Assembly (NCBI GenBank): GCA_037349315.1
Contig: JBAIAC010000059.1
Span: 28,986,501-29,050,500 of the forward strand
DNA: 64,000 nt
Source: Chelydra serpentina
Lineage: Eukaryota > Chordata > Testudines > Chelydridae
Direction of reading: 5' to 3'
Every line of letters begins with the position of its first letter. Positions within the stretch are counted from its first letter, which is position 1. The notes under the pieces are model-generated. The model was not told the origin of the DNA and made no database searches. It saw only the letters and a list, made by a program, of their open reading frames with translations. Below, in pieces: positions 56,836 through 64,000 of this stretch. A program made the translations under genes and the position numbers.

Positions 56836-57792
56836 TCACTTGGATGCTGTGGCTCTCCCAAAGGCTTTCCTCAGTGCCTCTGTCACATCCTTGTTGCGCA
56901 GGCTGTAGATCATGGGGTTGACCAGAGGGTTGACCACAGTGTAAAACAAAGCACCTACCTTGTCCCACTCCGGAGTATGCTGGGAGTTGGGCCGTGAGTA
57001 CATGAAAAGGATGGAGCCGTAGAAGAAGGTGACAGAGACTAGATGGGCGGAGCAGGTGGAGAAGGCCTTGCGCCGGCCAGTGGCCGAGCGGATGCGCAAG
57101 ATGGCCACCCCAATGGCTGTGTAGGAGCCCAGGATGAGAATGGTGGTGGCCACCACGTTGCAGCCAATAACAGTGGCCAGGATGAGCTCATAGATCCGGG
57201 TGTCATCACAAGCCATCTTCACCAGTGGTGGTGCATCACAGAAATAGTGATTGATGGTGTTGTCCCCGCAGAAACGCAGGCGGAAGGTGTTGCCTGTGTG
57301 CATGATGGCATTGGCAAAGCCAGCTGCATAGGAGCCAACCACTAGCTGGAAGCAAAGCTTCCTGGGCATGGCGGAGGCATAAAGCAGTGGGTTGCAGATG
57401 GCCACATAACGGTCGTAGGCCATGGCAGCCAGCAGGAAGCACTCACTATAGGCCAAGCCAGCGGAGAAGAAGAACTGAGCAGCACAGCCGGAATAGGACA
57501 TGACCTTGCTCTTGGCAATGCAGTCAGACAGGATCCGGGGGGTGTAGACCGAGGAGTACCAGATATCCAGGAAGGAGAGGCTGCCCACAAAGAAGTACAT
57601 GGGAGTGTGTAGGTGCGGGTCCAGGAAGATCAATGCCATAAGGCCCAGATTCCCTGTGAGCGTCAGGCTGTAGGAGATGAGGAAGAGTACAAAGAGGGCC
57701 ACCCGCAGGCGTGGCTCTGTTGTGAAACCCACAAGGATGAACTGTGTAACCAGAGTGCGGTTGTTTCCCTCCTCCGTGGTCTCCATAGGCAT
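56836..57792 (-). CDS. olfactory receptor, intact single coding exon, 318 aa
   Basis: Class II-type odorant receptor, a seven-pass G-protein-coupled receptor of olfactory neurons. ATG at 57792 (a second in-frame ATG at 57786), stop at 56836-56838. N-glycosylation site NRT at residues 11-13; TM1 with GN at 47-48; MYFFVGSLSFLD after LHTP (about 62-77); Cys103 and Cys185 for the conserved disulfide; MAYDRYVAIC at 124-133 (TM3 end); KAFSTCSAHL at 242-251 (TM6 start); NPMIYSLRNK at 292-301 (TM7). Length and all signature motifs are normal. The subfamily looks closest to OR9-type sequences by memory, so no symbol is given. Just upstream on the gene strand is a pyrimidine-rich acceptor (CCTTCCCATCCCAG, ending about 57800), consistent with an upstream noncoding exon, the usual receptor gene plan. 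Confidence 0.95.
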   Translation of the reverse strand: MPMETTEEGNNRTLVTQFILVGFTTEPRLRVALFVLFLISYSLTLTGNLGLMALIFLDPHLHTPMYFFVGSLSFLDIWYSSVYTPRILSDCIAKSKVMSYSGCAAQFFFSAGLAYSECFLLAAMAYDRYVAICNPLLYASAMPRKLCFQLVVGSYAAGFANAIMHTGNTFRLRFCGDNTINHYFCDAPPLVKMACDDTRIYELILATVIGCNVVATTILILGSYTAIGVAILRIRSATGRRKAFSTCSAHLVSVTFFYGSILFMYSRPNSQHTPEWDKVGALFYTVVNPLVNPMIYSLRNKDVTEALRKAFGRATASK

Positions 57793-57984
57793 CGCCTACT
57801 GGGATGGGAAGGCAGAAGCATGTTAATACATGAGCCACTCAAGAAGCCAGTCACGATATGCCCGTTCCCCACCCCCAGCATGAAACAGAGAGTGGGGTGC
57901 ACACTGCAGTGGAGCTACCCCTACGAGCTGTAGGGTCTGGGTTCAGAGTTTCCATCACAACCACATATACAGAGAGGCAGGTGC

Positions 57985-58200
57985 AGTTTAGATGATAGGG
58001 CAAGAGACTGAGAGCAAAGCGAGCTGCTTTTGGTTTCTGCCTCTGACTTGCTTTGCCACTTGGGCAAGTCCTGGATTTGCCTCTCAGTGTCTTATTTGCT
58101 CCTCTGTAAATTGGGCGTATCAATGCACACCTCCCAGAGGTGTCCAGTTTAATTAATTTGTGCTGTAGAGTGCTCTGAAGATATTAAGGCCTTAACACAA
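57985..58200 (+). repeat. MIR-like SINE remnant upstream of the olfactory receptor
   Basis: GCCACTTGGGCAAGTCCTGG, CTCCTCTGTAAATTGGGC and AGTGCTCTGAAGATATTAAG follow the MIR/tRNA-SINE core in order. Confidence 0.55.
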
Positions 58201-58628
58201 ATTATGGGTTTTCCCCCATGGCCTACTTTATCTCACTGTTAAGCAATTTTATCTGATAGCCAGCCTCAAACTTCTTTAACTGCTTTCCACGACTCTTATG
58301 TATGGTTCCCCATGTCAACCTCTGCTAATCCTTGCCTCCTTGGCTTTTCCACTCCCTCAGGAGTGCTCAGCCCCCACAACCCACATGGAAGCCAATGAGA
58401 GCCTCAAGTGGTTAGCCCCTTTAAAAATTCATCCACCAAGGGTGAGATCCAGGCTTCACTGAAGTCAATAGAAATGTTTCCACTGACATCAGTGCAGCCA
58501 GAATTTCACCCCAAATATTTCACGCCCCTACCTAGGGTCTGATCCAACTCGTATTGAAATCAGTGGAAGCCTGTCTGTTGATTTTAGTGGGAGTTAGGAT
58601 AGGGGGCTTCGTCATCTCTTACCCGTTC

Positions 58629-58631
<3 letters not shown>
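58201..58631. other. noncoding, no feature recognised
   Basis: No gene or bounded repeat. Confidence 0.4.
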
Positions 58632-58662
<31 letters not shown>

Positions 58663-58678
58663 GGATATATATATAAAG
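58632..58678. repeat. (TG)n(TA)n microsatellite
   Basis: TGTGTGTGTGTATATATATA and on to about 58676, with one GGATA interruption. Confidence 0.95.
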
Positions 58679-58884
58679 TGTCCCATAAATACAGTGTCTT
58701 TATTAAGTCCATGATTTTTAGTGTCTGGCAAAATGATGAATTTAATTGGACAGTTTAATTTTAATTGGATAGTTTAGTCCAATAAAATTTATTACCTCTC
58801 CTGCCTTGTCTCTCTAATACCCTGGGACTGACATGGCTACAACAACACTGAATCTCTCTCATTGGAAGACATTTTTCCCCGACT

Positions 58885-58960
58885 TCAAATAATTTCTGTG
58901 GCTCTTCTCTGCACCCTCCTAAATTTTGTCAACTGTGAGTACGTGCTCATATACTGTGGG
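58885..58960 (-). mobile_element. short CR1 LINE fragment
   Basis: The minus-strand frame ends LTKFRRVQRRATEII, matching the CR1 block [12 protein letters not shown] seen at about 60147. Only a short piece remains. Confidence 0.7.
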
Positions 58961-59636
58961 AATGGGAGCGATGCAAGAACCAGGACGCAGATCCTCGGTT
59001 GGTGAAGTGAATAGAGTGATGACAGTTTACACCATCTCCGGATCTGCAGATAGACAGATAGATAGAGAGTACTCACACCAAACTGTTCTGAATCAGTCTG
59101 TAAAAAATTCGAGGGGGGGGGGGAGGGAGGGGAAGTGTCTAGTAAAGGTGAATCACTAATAGCTTTCTGGAAGTTGTGATCTGTTCTCAGAAGTTCTTCA
59201 AGCAGAAAACAGAAGAAACGTAGTCAATTAGTTATGTGCTGCTAGTGGATTTGCTTCCCTCTGATTCTTTCAGCCTGTGATGCTCCCTAGTGGTGTATCT
59301 GCTATCATCTCTGGTTGAGTTGTTCACACTCAACTAAACTCAAAAGCATCAGATCAGAATTTTACCATATTTTCCAAATGAAATTCATGTCTGGGCTAGG
59401 AGATGTCAGCCCAATGGAAAATATTGTCAGAAAGCTAGGGAAAGTGTTGCTGCACATTATATACCCCTTGATATGTATATGTATCCACACACTATGCACT
59501 ACCTCAAATGACCACTGGAGGCCACTTTCCCACCATTGGATTATCTTGCAAGTACCCTGTTAAAGTTGGGATGTATAAACTCATAAAACTAGCCAATTTC
59601 AGGATTTGCTTTCATCAGCATTTTGTAATCACACAT

Positions 59637-59787
59637 TTCATAGAATCATAGAATCATAGAATCTCAGGGTTGGAAGGGACCTCAGGAGGTCATCTAGTCC
59701 AACCCCCTGCTCAAAGCAGGACCAACCCCAACTAGATCATCCCAGCCAGGGCTTTGTCAAGCCTGACCTTAAAAACCTCTAAGGTTT
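59637..59787 (-). mobile_element. CR1 LINE 3' tail, reverse orientation
   Basis: Begins with (ATAGAATC)n and continues with the CR1 tail in reverse (CAGGGTTGGAAGGGACCTCA, CCCAGCCAGGGCTTTGTCAA) up to CTCTAAGG. It forms an inverted pair with the copy at 59955-60615. Confidence 0.92.
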
Positions 59788-59954
59788 TTTTTAAGGGAAT
59801 TTCATTCCCCACCCTTAATTAAAGGTTAATTTCCCCTGAGCTCTGCCCTCAACATAAGGAGAAAATGTCTCTAGGTCACTGATGTTAGAGCTGGAAAGAC
59901 CTAAATCATCTTGTCCTAGGCTTTGCATAACTCCACTGTAGGACTGCTGTCTAC

Positions 59955-60615
59955 AGAACATGCTCCTTGGCAAGCTAACATTGAGTGCCAAGAAGGCTAA
60001 CGGCATTTTGGGCTGTATAAGTAGGGGCATTTCCAGCAGATCGAGGGACGTGATTATTCCCCTCTATTCGGCACTGGTGAGGCCTCATTTGGAGTACTGT
60101 GTCCAGTTTTGGGCCCCACACTACAAAAAGGATGTGGATAAATTGGAAAGAGTCCAACGGAGGGCAACAAAAATGATTAGGGGGCTGGAGCACATGACTT
60201 ATGAGGAGAGGCTGAGGGAACTGAGATTGTTTAGCCTGCAGAAGAGAAGAGTGAGGGGGGATTTGATAGCTGCTTTCAACTACCTAAAAGGGGGTTCCAA
60301 AGAGGATGGATCTAGACTGTTCTCAGTGGTAGAAGATGACAGAACAAGGAGTAATGGTCTCAAGTTGCAGAGGGGGAGGTTTAGGTTGGATATTAGGAAA
60401 AACTTTTTCACTAGTAGGGTGGTGAAGCACTGGAATGGGTTACCTAGGGAGGTGGTGGAATCTCCTTCCTTAGAGGTTTTGAAGGTCAGGCTTGACAAAG
60501 CCCTGGCTGGGATGATCTAGTTGGGGTTGGTCCTGCTTTGAGCAGGGGGTTGGACTAGATGACCTCCTGAGGTCCCTTCCAACCCTGAGATTCTATGATT
60601 CTATGATTCTATGAC
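59955..60615 (+). mobile_element. CR1 LINE, C-terminal reverse transcriptase and 3' end
   Basis: Encodes the last about 180 residues of CR1 ORF2, open from about 59975 to the stop at 60518: [75 protein letters not shown] and [16 protein letters not shown]. It ends in ATTCTATGATTCTATGATTC. The 5' truncation and open reading suggest a fairly young copy. Confidence 0.95.
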
Positions 60616-60767
60616 TCAGATGATGGTGCTCTCGCCAGCTCAGTCCACAGCCAAATAGAACTTGCTGTTCAGAAATGTTTCCTGGTATCTTGCCTAAAGT
60701 TGGCTTTGGTCAGCCTCTCTAAATAATTCCCAATCATTAGAACTGGTTGGAAAACAAGTCTCTCCCA

Positions 60768-61711
60768 TGTTAGGATATAAATATTTAGGCCTGTTTGCAA
60801 AGGCCTATACTTTAAGAATTTAGGTGTATTTTTATTACTTAGTTAGTTATAGCAATATAAAACAAGAATTAAAATTACAGTTTGCCTGTTTTTAGGCCTT
60901 TTTTTTACTATGATAGTCTAAGGCCGTGTTTTTAGGCTAAGATTTTTGGCTAAGCAGCAGAGACAGCCATAAGCTGGGAAGCACGGTCACATTCTTACAT
61001 TCCAAACTAGTCACATTGAAATAAGGCAATTTGTGGCTGTTAGGAAGGTGATTCGATCTATCACCTCAAGAGAAAAGGAAGAGCCTAGAAGATTTAAAGG
61101 AAATTTAGTTTGATAGCATCCTGTCTGGCAAGAACTTACTTCTCAAGAGCTGGGATGTGAAATCTTTATTTTTTTTGTTGTTCTATTACTGTAGTCCCCA
61201 TTTCCCTATTCTTTGTCTGTATAATTTTTGTCTGGTTCTGGGATTGTTTCTGTCTGCTGTATAATTAATTTTGCTGGGTGTAAACTAATTAAGGTGGTGA
61301 AATATAATTGGTTAGATAATCATGTTACAATAGGCTAAAATTGGTTAGTTAAATTTCAGTAAAATAATTGGTTAAGATATAGTTAAGCAAAACTCAAGTT
61401 TTACTATATAGTTTGCAGTTAAGCAGGAAGTAAGTGGGGAATGGGAACAGGGAATGGGGCAGGGGGAATTGGAATTAAGTTTTGCTAAGGGAGGGAATGG
61501 GAACGGAATGGGAACAGGGACACAGGCAAGGCTCTGTGGTGTCAGAGCTGGGAAGGGGAACACTAAGGAAGGAAATTGGAATCATTGCTTGCTGGAAGTT
61601 CACCCCAATAAACATTGAATTGTTTGCACCTTCAGACTTCGGGTATTGTTGCTCTCTGTTCATGCGAGAAGGACCAGGGAAGTGAGCGGGTGAAGAAATA
61701 AGCCCCTAACT
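60768..61711 (+). mobile_element. probable solo LTR, about 944 bp
   Basis: Starts TGTTAGGATATAAATA and ends CCCCTAACT, near-inverted termini with the final base altered. Flanks are TCCCA (60763-60767) and TGCCA (61712-61716), a possible imperfect 5-bp duplication. AATAAA at 61607-61612, followed by GTATTGTTGCTCTCTGTTC, resembles R-U5. Confidence 0.6.
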
Positions 61712-61899
61712 TGCCAAAACCTGAAATAATTCAGGGAGAAAATGCCACTATAGTTCCTCATGGGACATGTAGTTTGGGTGCATCATGCCCACCTTCTCCT
61801 CTGAGAAGATTGTGTAGTACTGAACATTGCTCTGTGTATGACAGTCAACCAGAGCCCATGAAATGCATTTCTATGCAAATCAGAGTTGTGTGAAGAACC

Positions 61900-62300
61900 A
61901 AGTTTCGGTTCAATGGCTGAACCAAAAAAAATTTTTTTTTAAATTGTTTTGTGTCAACCCAAAACTGTAACTGAAAAAGCTGAATTCTTTTTGCTTCAGC
62001 TCAAACAAAATGTTTTGGTCGACCCAAAATGAAATGTTTAATTTTGTTTGAGTTTTTAACCTTTTAAAAAAATTAAATAAAATTGAAATAAAATACAAAT
62101 CTAAGAGTTGTTTTGAACTGAAGTCAAAACATTTCATTTTGAAAATGGTGAAACAAAACATTTAGACCTCTTTTTTTGCACCCAAAACAATTTAGCGAAT
62201 TCAACACAAATGCTTAAAACATTTTGATTGACCCCAATCTGCGTTTTTTGGTGAAAAAAACACCCCTGCGGCTGAAAAAGTTTGCTCATCTCCAGTGAAA
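61900..62300. repeat. AT-rich dispersed repeat (family member)
   Basis: TTTTGGTCGACCCAAAATGA, AAACATTTCATTTTGAAAA and similar words, ending near GCTCATCTCCAGTG. Same style as 12390-13680. A further piece lies at about 63740-63930. Confidence 0.4.
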
Positions 62301-62501
62301 ACTACACAGTAAGCCATACATACACAAAATGGACTAATGGTTAGAATTAGCTATTATATCTAAGGCCAATGAAGTTCATAGCTAGGTTAGTTAAATGCCT
62401 CATGCCCTCAGTTGTCCCTAAAGCTAGTTGACAGGAAAATGTAGGATGATGTAGTTGACAGGAAAATGACAGATCTCCCAGCTGCTCTTGGGACATGACC
62501 T

Positions 62502-62703
62502 TAGGGTGACCAGATGTCCCAATAAAATCGGGACCGTCCCGATTTTTGACCATTTGTCCCGCGTCCTGACCTTTTGTCCCGATTTTCAGTCTTCTCTGTT
62601 TTTGTTTTTTTTTTGCTCAACAACTTCAGCGGCAGAGGCTCTTCTGTTTTTTTTTGAGGGGTGGGAAGTCCCGATTTTCGGGTCTTCTCATCTGGTCACC
62701 TTA
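62502..62703. mobile_element. hAT-type MITE, TIR TAGGGTGACCAGA, perfect 8-bp duplication
   Basis: The ends TAGGGTGACCAGATG and, inverted, TAAGGTGACCAGATG are flanked by CATGACCT (62494-62501 and 62704-62711). Same family as 26634-26757, with an extra interior stretch (about 62600-62665). Confidence 0.9.
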
Positions 62704-62711
62704 CATGACCT

Positions 62712-64000
62712 GGGCATCAGAAACATCATTTCAGTTGTGACCTTACTCACTGGAGAAGGCAGGATACCGTGAAGTTCAGGGGAGAGGGATTCTTTGCTCT
62801 CACAAGAGCTGACCTGTGGAGAAAACATTAACCCCAGCACTTTTCTGCTCAGCACCCGACACTGAAACTGCAGTGAGATGCTACATGGGGGTTTTGGGGA
62901 GGATGCGGATCAGAGACCTAGTGCTCTCTTCTGCCCCATATCTGTGACCCAATGATCCAGCTGGAAGATCTCAGGGATGGTTTTGAACAGAACTGGGGTG
63001 TGGACCCAATACTCCTCTTTTAGGGAAAAAGGCTGACACCCAAAATTGGGCATGGGCTGTAACTGTGTGCTGGATGGTGGCCAGGGGTGCATGCTGGAAT
63101 CAGTACTGGGGTCTGACTGGTGGGTCAAGGCAGCAGTGTGTGAGGCACCACAGGGATCCTTGAATTTCTGCCATTCACAACCATCTCCTGAGTGAAGGAG
63201 AGAAAGATTAAATCCATATTTGGCCATCATGGTCCTAGGGCTAATCACCAGGCATTGGGTAGAGAAGGGAGGGGACTAGCCAATAACGCCTACCTTATCT
63301 GAGCCAGAGGTAGGGGGTGGATGGGATCCTGATTCTATGGCACAGAGACATGCCTACCATCGCCTGGCGTGGCCAGACTTACCTGTGGAAGAGAGGGTAC
63401 ATTTCCTGGCTGACTACAGTGGGCTCCCACTTGATAGAAAACTTGGATGATTTACAGGAGGAGTTTAGTGAGTGGAGGAGATCTTTTCCCTAAAGGCCCC
63501 CTCAGGCATATCCCTGCAGAACCAATTAGAACAGCACCTTGTTTCTGCTGCAGGCAGGTGGGAATACCCCTGGTGTGCCGATGTGACCAGTTATTGCCGC
63601 TACCCCTGGTGGCGTCCATGGTTGAAGGAGAAGGAGACACAATGTCTCAGGGCTCCGCATTATGCATGGAAACCAGAGGCCTTTATCGTACCTGCCTGCA
63701 TCCAAAAGTGAGCACTGGGTTGATCAAATGAGTTGTTCCAATTTTTGACTTTTTAAGCATGTTATCAGATAACATAAAATACAAGCATTGAAAGGAAATT
63801 TCCTGGTGAAACAGAAGATCAAAACATGACGACTTTCTAAATGAAATGTCATCAAAATTGCCATGTTTCGTTTTCGATGAATTGGCATTCAACTGATGGA
63901 TAAAAGTTCCATTGGAAAATTTCTAGTCTGTGCCTTAAGTATCTCATTGAATCAATGCCCTGCCATTGCAGGGGCCTCAGGGATTGGCAGATCTCGGTCC
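62712..64000. other. noncoding, no feature recognised
   Basis: Short frames on both strands (longest minus 63248-62910 and plus 63447-63731) match no protein known to me and lack family motifs. Around 63740-63930 is an AT-rich dispersed repeat piece. Confidence 0.4.

Overview
This is vertebrate nuclear DNA, most likely from a turtle. The evidence is three repeat types: tRNA-derived SINEs fused to a CR1-type tail (14768-14950 and 41547-41733, both reverse-oriented), CR1 LINE 3' ends with the ATTCTATG terminal repeat, and a Penelope-like element with a GIY-YIG endonuclease. No species can be named from the sequence alone. Most long open frames are shadows of minisatellites, GC-rich transposons or transposon coding remnants.

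Host genes are few. CCDC86 (minus strand, exons 1 and 2, running off the left edge) has a CpG-rich promoter. An MS4A-family four-pass membrane protein gene (minus strand, five coding exons between 22498 and 15696) lies upstream of it. A one-exon olfactory receptor gene (minus, 57792-56836) is intact, and a truncated olfactory receptor pseudogene (plus, 38632-38928) lies between. MS4A next to CCDC86 in the same orientation, with olfactory receptors nearby, resembles the mammalian MS4A/CCDC86 neighbourhood (human 11q12).

Region by region: 1-2.9 kb holds a CR1 fragment and CCDC86. 2.93-3.34 kb is a 43-bp minisatellite whose unit carries a YY1-like and a GC-box-like motif, just upstream of CCDC86. 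3.6-10.03 kb is a class I (gammaretrovirus-like) endogenous retrovirus with LTRs identical by eye, a 4-bp target duplication, gag and pol in one frame separated by UGA, and no env. 10-15 kb is repeat-rich noncoding DNA. 15.7-22.5 kb is the MS4A-like gene. 22.7-29 kb has minisatellites, a Penelope-like element with a 102-bp fold-back, and MITEs. 30-38.9 kb has CR1, hAT, L2-like and Ty3/gypsy remnants and the receptor pseudogene. 39.1-43.3 kb is a Ty3/gypsy element with 5-bp target duplications, a nested SINE and a deleted integrase core. 43.3-54.2 kb is a patchwork of hAT and other MITEs, a hairpin cluster, two solo LTRs and tandem repeats. 55.5-64 kb has MIR-like SINEs, the receptor gene, CR1 copies, another solo LTR and a MITE.

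No operon-like or multi-gene system is present. The most notable items are the env-less retrovirus with a G-rich UGA readthrough context, the YY1/GC-box array at CCDC86, the four tandem hairpins near 45.5 kb, and the Penelope-like fold-back with a degenerate hammerhead-like motif.
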